Shown here: positions 1 through 11,488 of the stretch, one piece after another
How positions within the stretch are numbered: position 1 is the stretch's first letter
How the letters are laid out: each line of letters begins with the position of its first letter
Source of the DNA: Mortierella sp. BCC40632
Lineage: Eukaryota; Mortierellomycota; Mortierellomycetes; Mortierellales; Mortierellaceae
Length of the DNA: 64,000 nucleotides
Direction: 5' to 3'
NCBI GenBank assembly: GCA_011634665.1
Contig: WAEK01000007.1
Span: forward strand, 270,001-334,000
Made by a program: the position numbers and the translations under genes
Notes under the pieces: generated by a model
Told to the model about the DNA's origin: nothing
The model's input: only the letters and a program-made list of their open reading frames with translations
Databases searched by the model: none

Positions 1-2259
1 GAACAAAGAATTAGACTCGTACCAGTTTCTCGTTTTCAAAATACAAGCAAGTAACCGGTGCCGTGTGTCCAGAAAGTGTGCCTGTCCAGCACTGATCCAA
101 TCCAACCATGGTTTCCATCGAACTACGCGAATAGTCATCCCCTCCTTCCGACAGCCTACCGCTTGTTCTCTCTGAGAAACTACTGGAATCGGAAGGTGTT
201 GGTGAAGCTGACCGGGTCGACGTGGCCTGCGAGTGGGTCAGATCTGCCAAATTCCAGGTCCGAATCGTATGGTCTAGAGATCCCGTCACAAGCATGTTCT
301 GTTGAAGTTGCATGCAATCTACATAGTTATCGTGACCAGGCAAGTAGCCTAGACACTTGAACGTGGAGAGATCCCAAACGCGCACCGTGTTATCCCGTGA
401 GGCTGTCACCATCGTGCCATAAGGCCCGTTGAGGTCCAAACATGTCACGATGCCATCATGACCATAGAATGTGTGTATACACGTTCCCGAATCACGCGTT
501 TCTTCTCTGTAACCGAGTTGTAGAGCTATATGAAGTCAGTGCGATCGAGATCTTCATGTTAGACTTTTTCTCATTCTCTCAACAAAGCGCAGTCATTGCA
601 CAAAATGCCCGCGGAAAAGATTGGGCGCAGGAATGTAGAGCCATGCGCAATGTTTGCCACATACGTTCGCCATCCCGTCGCTTGCTTCCTTCAGAGATCG
701 ACGCCAATTTTTCATTCAATTCCGCCACTATCCCAATCACAAAAAAAAAACAAAAAGGGCAGGTGAACGGTGAGTGAAAATGATACTCCTTTGAGGAACC
801 AAAGAGACAATCCGCAGGAGCTATTTTAAAAAAAAAAAAAAAAAACATACAAGTATCTGCCAAATCATCCTCTCTTTCAGTCAGCTTGGTGAGCTTGTAC
901 CCAAAGGTTCGTCTGCTTGGCCACAAAGGGCCTCGATGGAAGCGGCTACCTGGTCTATTTCAGATTGAAGAATATTCTGTTCGAGAAAGCGTGAGGAAAG
1001 GGATTACCGCATTATGGCATGAATATTCAAAAAAGAGAGCTGCCAAAAGATGTGCTATGAGCACATTCCTTCTGTACTGCATGTAGACAATACATCCCAG
1101 GGAGGGTTTATGTCCTGCAGCATGAAAAAAAAAAAAAAAAAAAAGGCACTGACTTTCTCTCTCTCCCCTTGCTACCTTTTGGTTCTGCAGCTTAACTTGC
1201 TCCTTGATTGTCCTTTCCCGCTCACTGAGCAATGATGTAAATATTTGGTTGGAGTCATCCGCATCCACTGTAATCCAGTGCAAAGAAGAAGGGCGAGGCA
1301 GGTCAGTCAAGGCTCAAATGAAAACATACCAAAAGCAACCATGTCACCCAGAGATTAAGCAAATCATATTGCTCTTCTTTTTTTTTTCCCTTTTTCAACA
1401 ACAAACTAAAATAGCAATTAAAACTGCCCCCGGTGGGTAATGATGGATTGCCTTGGAGCTTTCTCTTACCTCCTCCATATCCATTCTTCCTCCGCCGGTG
1501 ATGATGCTTTCCACGTTTGCCATGCTTGGAGTGAGAGTGATGGTTTGCTGGGTAGGAGGCCTTGAAACCCTGGAACAGAGAGACTCTGGGACCAGAGTCG
1601 GGTATATCTTCCTGCAGCAGCTGGTCTGCAGGTACAGGGGTGGCTGGCCGAACACCTGTAAGCGCCAAAGCCTGGGCATTGGCCGTAGCCCGTTTGAGAT
1701 AATGTGTTGCCATGAGATGTGGTGCCATTCCTGAAAGCCCCGCTAGATTAGCAATTCCTCCCGAGAGATCTCCTTTGACAGCCTGTATTGCGAGTGGTGA
1801 AAAAACTATGCTACTAGTGGCCGATAGTGAATGCCGTGCCGAAGATGCGAGCTCCGTGACATCGAATGCATGGAGTAGTTCTGTAATGAGATGGCGAGGT
1901 TGCTCGAGTCCCGACGAAACCATTGACGTCAGAGACCGAGTCGACGCAGAAAGACCAGAGACGGTTTGCGAGAAGGCAGTCGTAGTCGCGACTTTTGCTC
2001 CTTCGGCGACCAGCGCCTGTGTGCCTGAGAGCGTCGAGTCTTTATGAGGCAGGCGTGTGTCTTGCACGGCAGGGGTGCTCATCGAGTTTTTGTTGGCAAC
2101 AGGAAGGGTGTTTTGCTTGCGCCGAGAGGCTGTGGAGGATGGGCTTGAAGATGTATTCGTGGCCGTAGCCGGAGAGGACGAGAGCATGGTGCCGGATGCG
2201 AGACTCGATGCGAACGGAGCAAGGGGTCTCGTGGGCTCGGGATGGAATGCGGTCGTCAT
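1..2259 (-). CDS. MDV1: Mdv1/Caf4-like mitochondrial fission WD40 adaptor (partial)
   Basis: Likely an adaptor linking Fis1 on the mitochondrial outer membrane to the dynamin Dnm1 during fission. Exons read from splice motifs and phase: 1470-2259 (ATG at 2259), 1176-1267, 901-976 and 23-525; phases join to 487 codons, and the next donor (22-21) leads out of the window. Seen: a Ser/Thr-rich N-terminus, a SLFQGFKAS motif near residue 226 like that before the coiled coil in Mdv1-family proteins, a basic HGKRGKHHHRRRK stretch, a Glu/Lys/Gln-rich coiled-coil segment (exons 2-3), then at least three WD repeats with GHDGIVTCLDL, DNTVRVWDL and DHTIRTWNL. The pattern coiled coil plus WD propeller, and the GTMVTAS-type repeat, fit fungal Mdv1/Caf4 better than other WD proteins. 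Intron 526-900 could hide another short exon. The C-terminal propeller blades lie beyond the window. Confidence 0.8.
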
Positions 2260-4139
2260 GGATGGTCAGCGGGAGGGATGGAAAGGGGGAGGGGAAACAG
2301 AATGCCGAACCTAGAAGACCAAGAGATGGTGGGACAGGACGAGTTGCTCCTGTGGGGACCTTGGGTCTGAATGGGGTGCGACAGAAACAGGGTCGGGCAG
2401 CAGTCGGGATCAGCGGCAACGCGCAGATGGGTAGAGATGGAGGGATGGCAAAGAGTGAGCAAAGAAAGAGAGGAAGAGAGGAAGAGAAAAAGAGAAAGAG
2501 GAAGAGGAAGAGAAGGAAGAGTAAGATGAAGAAAAAAAAAAAAGTCGCGGCGGAAAGATGGAGCAGATGCATCTGAATGCAGGAAGGCTCTCTCCAAGGA
2601 ACCAAAAGCCAAAAGGGCCCACCTGCTCTTCTGTTCCTGTGCTCTCCAATGTGAAAAAAGAGAGTGGGAGAGAAAGAGAGAGAGAGACAGAAAGAGAAAA
2701 GGACGAACGCGCCCCATCCGCGGACAGATCGCCTAAGCACAATGCGGCATGGTCATTGCTGTCAACACTCCCGTCGCTATTCGTTACACTGCACATGCAC
2801 CCAGGCACAATGGTTCGCCCTCCCCATTCTCTTCACGATGCGTGTCATTTGAATTGCTCAGTCCGTCGACAACCATTCACCATCCTACTCTCCACCCCAC
2901 CCCTTTTCCACCCCGACTCTTCCATGCAGAGCTGTCTTGCGCGTGCCGCGGTACGGGGACAATAGCTACCGGAGAGGCGACCATCGTGCATGGGAGAAGG
3001 ACAGAGCAAATAGTCGGATCTACAAAACGTGAATCCACCATATGTCCTTGACTGCGACCTCTCGTTTCCTTTTCAAGCCCGCCCTTTGCCCGTCCACCGA
3101 TTATCCTTTTTACCGCTCCCGCGGGCGAGAGCCGGCGAGGCTAGCGTACAGCCGGGACTCCTTCCCCTTCCCCCCTGCAGTGCTGCATAGCCGAAATGCA
3201 CCCGTGCATCCCTCGCACGGTGGGGCGGGTGCGGGCATAAGTCAACTGGATACCGTCGAATGACTTCATCATCGTTGTCGTTCGCTCTTTCCAGCCCTCC
3301 ACAGAGTCTTTCCGTCCGCCACCAAATGTCCGACCGGAATGGTTGGGTTCGTAGGGTGACCATGGTCGCACAATCCTCTCTAGCCACGCTGCTGGATATC
3401 TTCCTGTCAACATGCGGGTTGTCTTGCGATTGCATGTGTTGTTTCTAGCTGGCATGAACCTTTTCCGGACGTGCTGCATCTATGGCTATCCGAGTTGAGT
3501 TGTGTCGAGAAGCTGTGGCAGGGACCAGCGAAACAGAGTACATGTGTGGCATCAATGTGCTTGATCAGTGGAGATTAACTTTTTTTGGCGCTTTGGGGAT
3601 CCTGAACCTGAACCAGAAGCCTCTATCCAGTACCCTTAATCGACACCGCATTGTTCAACTGTGAAGACACGGACCATCCCCCAGGCCATGCGTAGACAAC
3701 TTTTCAAGCTTCGCGAGCACTCTGCTCTCAGTCCACCTCGGTAACTCCGAGGACTCCTGGGATCTGTGGCAAGGGCTCAGACAACGAGAAACGCGTGACG
3801 GCCATGGCCACTGAAGGACAGACGCGCCACAAAAAGGAGACATTCCTCTCTGGCCTAGCAACCTCGAAGGGGAAGGGGCTAGGTGGAGAGAAGATCGCGC
3901 TGTTGTCACTCTCACTTTTCCTTTTCTTTTCGGCTGGAACTCTTTCTCTCTTTCTCTCTTCCTCTTTCTCTCTCAGCTCATCACTCAGCTATCCCCATTC
4001 AACTTCATCCTCCATTGCCGTCATCACTTCATTTCGCATCCACCACGCGTCCACCTGACCCAACTTGTCTTTATTTCTCTCTGTCTTTTGCTCTCTCACC
4101 CTCTCTACCCACCAATACTCAAGTCTCAAGGACCACGCT
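2260..4139. promoter_or_regulatory. Divergent intergenic region between Mdv1-like and O-FucT-like genes
   Basis: This 1.9-kb stretch separates two divergently transcribed genes, so it should hold both promoters. It shows a purine-rich (GA/GGAAGA) block at about 2450-2540, an AG-rich block at 2655-2705, and a strong CT-rich leader at 3900-4135 directly before the plus-strand start. No conserved open frame is convincing; the frames present are low-complexity. Confidence 0.4.
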
Positions 4140-7100
4140 ATGTCGTTCCTTGCCTTCCGACGCAGACTACTGGTCCTGCTGGTGTTGCTAGTTCCTATCA
4201 TCAATTTCATTTTTCTCTTTCTCTTTGTCTTCTCTCCTGCATCCTTGCCAAGACTACCTACGCGTTTCTCGCTGGTACCACATGCTTTCAGAACTCGTAT
4301 CCATGAAGATCCTGAACTCCTAGAGCATTCCAATCTAGGGTCACAGCAGCACCGTCAGACACCGATGTCTGAGAGTCATCAAGAGAGTGGGAGTAGTGGG
4401 ACCAGTAGTAGTGGCAGTAATGGATTCAATTACCTTCTGGAACAACGACAGCTTCTCGAGAACGTTTATCTCGAGCCTCTTCCGCGTGTAATGATTGCCT
4501 CTTATCGGCCAGGATACTCTGCCTCTGACCCTCAACACAATGACAATAACAGCAACTTGGACTGCGAGAAGGAAGAGCAGACTAACAGGGATCCATCCAC
4601 AAAGTTCCTGACCTTTCTCCCTCATTCCGGCTTCCATAACCAACGGTCCGAACTCGAAAACGCGCTCCTCCTTGCTCGACTTTTGAACCGGACTTTGATC
4701 ATGCCCAAAGTCTACCTTGGCCCACCCATGCCATGGTTGACATTTCCACAGCTCCACTCAAGACTTCTTTACCAGACAAAGATCGGACTTGAACACTGTC
4801 GGGCAATCATAGAGAATCCAGAGTACGAGAACAAAGACAGCACATCCAAGAACAAGAAAGGGAAGCAGACAAAAAAGAGTCCGAAAAATTCTACCGGTAA
4901 TTCGCCAAGTGAACAACAGCACCCCCCTCCTTTTCCCTCTCCTCCACAGCATCAGAAGCAATATAACCAGGAACCGCCAACAGACTCGTCTCAGCAACAG
5001 CAGCGCGAAGCAACAGAGGAACAAAAAAAGCTAGTAGGGTCAACGGAAATGTCGAGCCTGGATCAGCCACCACTCTTGTCCAGGCCTGTTGAAGAAAGCG
5101 TCGTATCGGAAAGCCGACCAGATTCACTTCAGGGAAGTATTGATCGTCAAGACCAAGAATCTCTTCGACCTACCGAGTCATTCAGGGAAGAGACGGAAGT
5201 AGCATCTGACACCACCATTTCGACTGAAGACTCGGTCGACAAGGATATTCCTTCAAATGATGACACTGGTATCGGCGAGGACAATGCTAATGAAGATGAC
5301 ACGCCGTCGGATGAAGAACCACCATCGTGGATCGAAGAGTTTGAGGACGATGACCAGACTCAAGCAAGTATTGCTACAGGAGACAATATCGATGACATCA
5401 TGGACATTAATGCAGACTATGCAGATGAAGAGGAAACAGATCAAGATGTCGAGAACTGGAATCAAGTGAGAGAAGGAGAAGACACCGAGATTGATGGAGA
5501 CGATGAGGATGAGGAAGGGGAGGAAGATTTCAATGATATCCAGGTCGGTATTGTAGATGATGAGGATGAAGAGGATCACAATAGTAACTTGGATGATAGG
5601 AAATCACGCTCATTCCAACGTGGGTGGAACCCAGCCGACTATTGGATGTCTCAAGACCACAATCAAGGTCAACGCCCGCGCCACCATCATCACCACCGCA
5701 ATCGCGCCAGTGGCCGATTTTTATCTCAGCGGATGGAGTCTGAGGCATCTCTGCCTTTATACAGTCACTTAGACCCCATCAAACCCCAAGAAGATACCCT
5801 CAAGATCCGGAAACGCTCCTTGAATATGGATCAGGCCCTGGAAACTACCAAAACCCTTGCCATGGAGATTGCATCCTCAACGGAGAGAACAGTGACAAGT
5901 AGTTCGGATCAGCAAGAGAAAGCACCAGAAAGAGTCTTGATTCAGAATACAGGGGCCTCTTCTAGTACTCAGTCGTCAGTGAAATCTCGGCGAGGAACAT
6001 TGAACCCACTGCCTGCAGAATGTCTACAATATGAATCATGGACAATGGTAGATTGGGATGTCTTTTTTGATCTGAATCCACTCCGAGACTATGTACGGAT
6101 TCTCACGCGCGAATCCATGTCCATGGAATATCTCGAAAAGAGGTTTTATCTTAAGGCTCGCGAAGAAGACGTCTCGGGTCCCTCTGTTCCTGGACCAAGC
6201 AACACCACTAGCACAGTTATTTCACAAGATGGCGAGGGCGGAGAGGAATCCGAGGTAGAGACGAGTGAAGACGATGGCAATGATCACGAGCAGGAGCAGG
6301 AGCAAGATCAAGATGAAAGTGATGGAAATGGAGATGGCACACAAAAGAAGGCACCACCACCTCTTCTCAGAACTGTTGGAGACGTGCTCTTCTTTGAGGA
6401 TACGAATTTGTATGATTATCGGTTCACGGAGAATCCAGAATCCCTCGAATCGATTAGGACGCGGTCCAAGTATGGCCAAGAGTTTTCGATTGACTGGCTA
6501 AGGCAGAGACCCGAGAGGCTGATCCACCTGGGGTCTATCTTCGGGACAGGCAGAGTAAGCATTGATTCGCTCCAAAGCAAAGCCTGGCACTTAATGATCC
6601 GTGACCATCTAATCCTGGGAACAGAGATCCTTCAGACAACGAGTCAGAGAATTGTTGACAAGATTAGCGGAACCGTTCATGAGCGAGATGGAAATGGCGT
6701 AGTCCATATTGGCAGGGATTACCAGGATGGGCTGTCACATTACTCCACTCAAGAACCACTGCCAGCGATGTTGGACCCCTTCGAACCTGGGTTTGTAGGT
6801 ATTCATATCCGAATGTCGGATGGCCATTTCTCGCTTAGTGCTCGAGATACTATTGAGAATATTCGACAAGAGCTGATGTGGCAGGTCGGGATCCAGGATC
6901 CAACCCAAGACGACCCGACTACCCAAAGTCAGGATCCACTCCAACCTCCCCTGACGGGTAGGACAAGTCGAGGCAGATCCGCAGCATCAAAGAAACCACA
7001 TCTGTCGATTGAGCAGTGTCGAGCTCGAGCTCAGAATCACCGCCAATCCCTTCAAACACAGCTACAGCGCGAATATGCTCTGAGCCAAAGGCAACCATCC

Positions 7101-7514
7101 TACGCCCAAGATGTGCCACTGCAGCAAAATATGAAATTGGGTCAACAGCAGGCCTTTGAGGCGTTTTCTTCCCACGAGGAACATGCGAGGGAATCCTTGC
7201 GTCGATCAAACGATAGGTATACGCCCATCTACCTGGCTACAGATGCACACCATCCGCGTGCCAATCCTATTTTTGACCGGCTCTTTGACACGTTTGAGTG
7301 CATATTTACATTGGAAGACTTTGAAGAAGATCTAGAGGGGCTATACCAGTACCGGAACCCTGAAGATGGTGCAAGGATGGCCAAATTCTTAATCCCGATG
7401 GTGGATGCAATGGTGGTCGCCAAGGCAGCCGCTTTTTTTGGCACACCCGCAAGTACATTTTCAAACTACATCCAAAAGCAGCTTCGACCTGCATATACAG
7501 CACTCTACGACTAA
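4140..7514 (+). CDS. O-fucosyltransferase-like type II membrane protein
   Basis: Predicted Golgi/ER glycosyltransferase of the GDP-fucose protein O-fucosyltransferase-like group (inference from motifs). It is a single exon of 1,124 residues. The ATG at 4140 was chosen because it opens a basic-plus-hydrophobic signal anchor (MSFLAFRRRLLVLLVLL, then a long aliphatic/Phe run), typical of type II enzymes; an upstream in-frame ATG-less extension is CT-rich leader. Near residues 155-190 is the donor-site-like block LPHSGFHNQRSELENALLLA, followed by LNRTLIMP. The motif GFVGIHIRMSD (about residue 884) matches the conserved arginine strand of O-FucT folds. The C-terminus has PIYLATDAHHPR and an FGTPASTFSN motif, both usual in the family's last third. 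Oddities: about 300 acidic and Gln/Pro-rich residues (roughly 240-560) and a second acidic stretch near 700-750 split the fold. A generic DUF-type fungal glycosyltransferase is the alternative. Confidence 0.72.
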   Translation: MSFLAFRRRLLVLLVLLVPIINFIFLFLFVFSPASLPRLPTRFSLVPHAFRTRIHEDPELLEHSNLGSQQHRQTPMSESHQESGSSGTSSSGSNGFNYLLEQRQLLENVYLEPLPRVMIASYRPGYSASDPQHNDNNSNLDCEKEEQTNRDPSTKFLTFLPHSGFHNQRSELENALLLARLLNRTLIMPKVYLGPPMPWLTFPQLHSRLLYQTKIGLEHCRAIIENPEYENKDSTSKNKKGKQTKKSPKNSTGNSPSEQQHPPPFPSPPQHQKQYNQEPPTDSSQQQQREATEEQKKLVGSTEMSSLDQPPLLSRPVEESVVSESRPDSLQGSIDRQDQESLRPTESFREETEVASDTTISTEDSVDKDIPSNDDTGIGEDNANEDDTPSDEEPPSWIEEFEDDDQTQASIATGDNIDDIMDINADYADEEETDQDVENWNQVREGEDTEIDGDDEDEEGEEDFNDIQVGIVDDEDEEDHNSNLDDRKSRSFQRGWNPADYWMSQDHNQGQRPRHHHHHRNRASGRFLSQRMESEASLPLYSHLDPIKPQEDTLKIRKRSLNMDQALETTKTLAMEIASSTERTVTSSSDQQEKAPERVLIQNTGASSSTQSSVKSRRGTLNPLPAECLQYESWTMVDWDVFFDLNPLRDYVRILTRESMSMEYLEKRFYLKAREEDVSGPSVPGPSNTTSTVISQDGEGGEESEVETSEDDGNDHEQEQEQDQDESDGNGDGTQKKAPPPLLRTVGDVLFFEDTNLYDYRFTENPESLESIRTRSKYGQEFSIDWLRQRPERLIHLGSIFGTGRVSIDSLQSKAWHLMIRDHLILGTEILQTTSQRIVDKISGTVHERDGNGVVHIGRDYQDGLSHYSTQEPLPAMLDPFEPGFVGIHIRMSDGHFSLSARDTIENIRQELMWQVGIQDPTQDDPTTQSQDPLQPPLTGRTSRGRSAASKKPHLSIEQCRARAQNHRQSLQTQLQREYALSQRQPSYAQDVPLQQNMKLGQQQAFEAFSSHEEHARESLRRSNDRYTPIYLATDAHHPRANPIFDRLFDTFECIFTLEDFEEDLEGLYQYRNPEDGARMAKFLIPMVDAMVVAKAAAFFGTPASTFSNYIQKQLRPAYTALYD

Positions 7515-7936
7515 CAACATAATAGCAGAAAAATGAGGGTGAAAAGAGAAGACAAAAAGAATGGGGCGTGAAAAGGGAGTGTGGTCTGCTGGGTCAGCTT
7601 GAAGTAAAGCAAGGGGGAGGTGAGAAAATAAAAAGTTGTTCTTCCCTGATGAGAATGTTACGGTCTTTCACTCTTAGCTGAACACCACTGACACAGAGTG
7701 AGAAAATGTTCACAGTGGGCGTAACGGAGTGAAGGTGACAGGCCACTGAAAGAAGCCACTACAAGTTGGGCGGCCCATGCACCCCCTTCGGCGCCCCTCA
7801 TGTTCTTTTTTATACCCTCGCCTTGCCCTTCTCCTTTTTTCTTCTTTCCTTCACACGCCCACTTGCTCTTCTTTCCTTCACTCTTGCAAATACTATCACA
7901 TTTCCTTCACCTCCTACCAACATCACTATCACCATT
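7515..7936. other. Intergenic: 3' end of O-FucT-like gene and promoter of lactone oxidase
   Basis: A candidate poly(A) signal (AATAAAAAG) lies at about 7627. The right half, 7795-7930, is strongly pyrimidine-rich and ends in a CACCATTATG start context for the next gene. Nothing else is visible. Confidence 0.4.
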
Positions 7937-9667
7937 ATGTTATCTGCTACCACTCAGACCGAAGCCGAGCCCATCGCGATGGTCGGAGCACCCTTGGCCA
8001 TTATTGATGGAATCTCGTTTGCAGGTGGACAAGAATGGACCAACTGGAACAAAAACCTTAAGGCCAGACCTGAACGAACATATTTCCCAAGTACAGTTGA
8101 GGACCTTCAAGCTATTGTCCGGCATGCGACCGAAGACAACAAAAAGATTCGTTGTTTGGGCATGGGCCACTCCTGGAGTTCTGTGGCCGTGACCGACGAC
8201 TACCTGGTATTGATGGACAGCTTTAACAAGATCAATGACCCTGTCAAGACCAAGACTGTCTCTGGTGAGGAGCAATGGACGGTCAGGGTCGAGGCAGGTA
8301 CCACGGTTAAAGAATTGGAAGTGTTCCTGGAAAAGCATAACCCACCTTTGGCAATGAGCACGAATGTGATCATCACAGATGTAAGTAGCAAAGTGGACAC
8401 GCCACCCCTATGTATTTTATCAGAGCATGTGCCTTCCCCCCCCCCCACAATAGAGGACTAACCTGCCCCCTTCTTTGGGGAACATCTTAGGTCCGATATG
8501 GAGGTCTTCTCACCACTGGCACGGTAATACGAAAATTATCTATTTTAAATTGTTTGTTTAACCAAGGAATGGTGGTGGAACCAAATCTCACACTTTATGC
8601 CTATCCCTGGAGGCTACTTTTGATTTTGTCTCTCTTTTGGTTATGGTTTAAAATGTAGCACGGACCCATATTATCTGGACGATCGATGAGTGACCATGTC
8701 ACAGAGCTGACGATCGTCAATGGCAAGGGTGACCTTGTCACCTACTCTGAAGCCTCTGATCCAGTGGCCTTTTCGGCCGCAAGCTTAAGCCTTGGTGTCC
8801 TCGGTATCATCCACTCCGTCACATTGAAACTCGTACCCGAGTTCAATGTTCGTGCAGAAGACGTTTTCGCCCCTGTGTCTCAGGTCTTGCAACCTGAATA
8901 TTTGAAGCATCAGATCCTCAACTCGGAGGCACTCGAGATATTCCATTGTCCATTTGAGAGTAAAGCCAAGGGCAAAGGTCCCAACACCCGGGTCTACTAT
9001 AGACGATGGGAAAGGTCGAACGAGTCCGCAGAAAGCGAAAATCAAAAGAAAAACCTGGATGCTGGAGAACCTGAATTTGACCATCCATTTTTTTCTGGCG
9101 TATTCGAAGGTTCTTGTGTTACCAGCCTTACAAAGTCGCTTCATTTTTTTACTGAAAGTGAATTTGGTGTTCAGTTCTTTGATTCCTCCTGGGCTATCAA
9201 AGCAGACGAGGACTTTAGCAACATTGCTGAGGTGCTTAATGAGCTCATTCAACTGGTAAGAAAAAAAAAGACGGTGGCAGCTAACTCAAGTGCGACCTTG
9301 GATAAAGTCATCTGAAAATGAATATCAAGTTCAACGCCGGGTTAAGACATGACTTAACCATTAAACCAATATCTTCATGATTTCTTCTCTTCCTTCCTTC
9401 AACATATTCATACACGTACAACCATAGAACAACAAATTCTCAAATGCGGCGCCGGGACGCGAGTCTACGGTGATCGAGACGAGGTTTAACAAGGCGTCCA
9501 GCAAGATCATGTCTCAGATCTATGATGAGGATCCCAACGCAGTTTTTATGCAACTCAACCTCATGGCTGTTGACGGAACCCCTGGCTACGAAGAATTTAT
9601 GATTAAGACGGCCGCTTATCTCGCCGACAAGTACAATGCCAAGTAATGTGTTCAATTGATTTCGACC

Positions 9668-9732
<65 letters not shown>

Positions 9733-9745
9733 GTCTTCTTTGCTT

Positions 9746-9785
<40 letters not shown>

Positions 9786-9953
9786 TGTAGACCCCATTGG
9801 GGCAAGACTTGGGAAGAAATCCCAGACATCTACTCAAGTCTTCGTCGAGGCTATGGAGATCGTCTCAAGGCCTTCAACAAGATTCGAAAGGATCAAGATC
9901 CCCATGATTTGTTCATCAACGATGTCTTCCGACCACTCTTTGCAGATCTCTAG
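7937..9953 (+). CDS. ALO1: FAD-linked aldonolactone oxidase (D-arabinono-1,4-lactone oxidase type)
   Basis: Predicted to oxidise an aldono-1,4-lactone to its 2-ene product using oxygen, the last step of (erythro)ascorbate synthesis. Exons: 7937-8380, 8491-8523, 8659-9255, 9428-9642, 9791-9953; all phases agree and give 483 residues. The N-terminal FAD domain has RTYFPSTVEDLQ and LGMGHSWSS; the His of GHS is the position that binds flavin covalently in ALO/gulonolactone oxidases. Exon 2 is only 33 nt and completes the VRYGGLLTTGTHGP flavin-binding segment with exon 3. The C-terminus carries PHWGKTW, the HWxK motif of this family. No membrane helix is seen, unlike the yeast outer-membrane enzyme. 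Intron 4 holds a (TC)n array and a 30-nt T run. Substrate (arabinono- versus gulono-lactone) cannot be told from sequence. Confidence 0.85.
9671..9778 (+). repeat. (TC)n microsatellite plus T tract inside lactone oxidase intron 4
   Basis: About 30 TC units (9671-9731) are followed by a 30-nt T run (9749-9778), just before the 3' splice site at 9789-9790. Both lie on the coding strand of the intron. Confidence 0.95.
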
Positions 9954-10257
9954 AACAGGGTATCCCTTTTCTTCTTCTTTTCAGCCTTGTGTCAGCCTAA
10001 CCTTTGCTGGATCACGCTATATATTTCCATATTTCCAGTGTTTGCATGACATGCATGCTTCAAGAATAATGCGAGTAAATAACAACAACAAAGAATAAAA
10101 TGCACAAGCAGTAAAAAATAGTGGGAGCATATCCGAGAATTATCGTCAATGATGTGCCTTTTATTGAAATCCAGATGCTCTATAGAGAGGCTAGCATTGA
10201 AAGGCCTGGGAGGGGCGGGGGTATAAGGTTCGCTAACAGGAGATATTTTACACATTT

Positions 10258-10291
<34 letters not shown>

Positions 10292-10323
10292 TAGGAGCTT
10301 GGAGATCAGACGAGGTTACTGGC
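9954..10323. other. Convergent intergenic region
   Basis: This is the space between two stop codons of convergent genes. It contains AATAAAATG near 10095 on the plus strand, a plausible poly(A) signal, and a (GA)n run at 10260-10289. No gene is seen. Confidence 0.5.
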
Positions 10324-11488
10324 CTAAGGGTGATGAGCAGAAGAAGCAGTAACAGATGCAGGAGCAGATGGAGTAGAGGGGGCAGGAGCAGAAGAAGCAG
10401 TAACAGATGCAGGAGCAGATGGAGTAGAGGGGGCAGGAGCAGAAGGAGTAGAGGGGGCAGGAGCAGGGGCAGTGGGAGCAGGAACAGTGGGAGCGACATA
10501 TGTAGTGCCAGACAGAGTTGATGACAAGGCCGAGGAAGAAGAGGATTCGACTGAAGACAGCACGGGTCGATCTCTTGAGACTCTTGCAGGCATGGGTGTT
10601 TGCAAATCTGCGACAGGGCTCATCTCGATCACCACATCCTGATATTTGGGTGGAAGAGCTTCGCCCATACTCAAATCTGTAGCAACACCCGTCCGATTTT
10701 CTTTTGGTTGATACGTAGGTAGTTCATTCTCCATAGCCTCAATCTCCGCAGGGTCAGCATGAGGATCCGAGGCAGGGTGGTCCTGGAAGGAGAACATGTC
10801 AATGTGGTCAATGGTTGTCAGGTCAATAGTGAAACCTGGCAGGCCGAGATTAAGTCGAGACATGGCTCGTTGCCAGAAGGGCCTTTGGTGAGACTGCTCG
10901 GGAACTATGACTGGATGGTCGCTGGATCGGAGACGGTACAGAGCTTCATAGTTGGGCATGTCCTCCACGTTGAACGATGCGAGGGTTTCTGTAATGCATT
11001 TGTTGGCCTGAATCAACGAAACAAAGAAGAGACAAACAAGGTATTTGTTAGCGGATCGAAAGAAAGGATTTCCCTGTGTGTATGAGAGGGGTGAGCTACA
11101 TGGGCAAGGGGAGAAGACTCCTTACCTTTTCAACCCGGGAGAGGAAGGACACCTTGGACACAAAGACGAGGGTCATGACAACGATCAGACTCAGGACCCA
11201 GGGCTTGCCATCAGACACACCCAAAGCAAGAGCTGTGGCAATTGCGGCAATGGTGACAGTAAAAATGAAGGCAAGAGAGAAAAGGTAGGTGTAGGTCGAA
11301 GGGTAACACTCGTTGATAGTGTTCTGAATGGCATTGGTTCGTGCGCGGAAGAGCTCTTCAGGGTAGTTGCCGAGATGGTATTGTTGTTGCTGTTGCTGCT
11401 CTGATTGTAGCTCCTGTTGGGGGGAGAGTGTGTCAAGGCGAGGTTTGCGTAGCGTGAGTGCCAAGGGTATGGATGCAAGGACTGGCAT
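10324..11488 (-). CDS. Unknown protein with two transmembrane helices and a Ser/Pro/Ala repeat tail
   Basis: I do not recognise this protein. Two exons, 11126-11488 and 10324-11007, join in phase 0 to 348 residues. The start is the first in-frame ATG (11488); the frame is open further upstream but has no ATG. A poly-Q patch is followed by two hydrophobic helices (YTYLFSLAFIFTVTIAAIA and WVLSLIVVMTLVFVSKV) separated by a short GVSDGK turn, then a soluble region with PPxY-like motifs (LPTYQP, LPPKYQDV), possible Nedd4/Rsp5 WW-ligase docking sites. The tail is low-complexity and includes a 17-residue repeat (APAPSTPSAPASVTASS) present twice plus partial copies. Hairpin membrane insertion with both ends on one face is an inference. 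Confidence 0.65.
10334..10460 (-). repeat. 51-nt coding tandem repeat
   Basis: Two near-identical 51-nt units plus partial units encode the Ser/Pro/Ala repeat at the end of the membrane protein. The period is a multiple of three, so the copy number can change without a frameshift. Confidence 0.85.

Noticed and set aside
2196..2576. Plus-strand Arg/Lys/Glu-rich frame
   Set aside because: Opposite strand of the Mdv1-like exon 1 and of a GA-rich spacer; no independent support.
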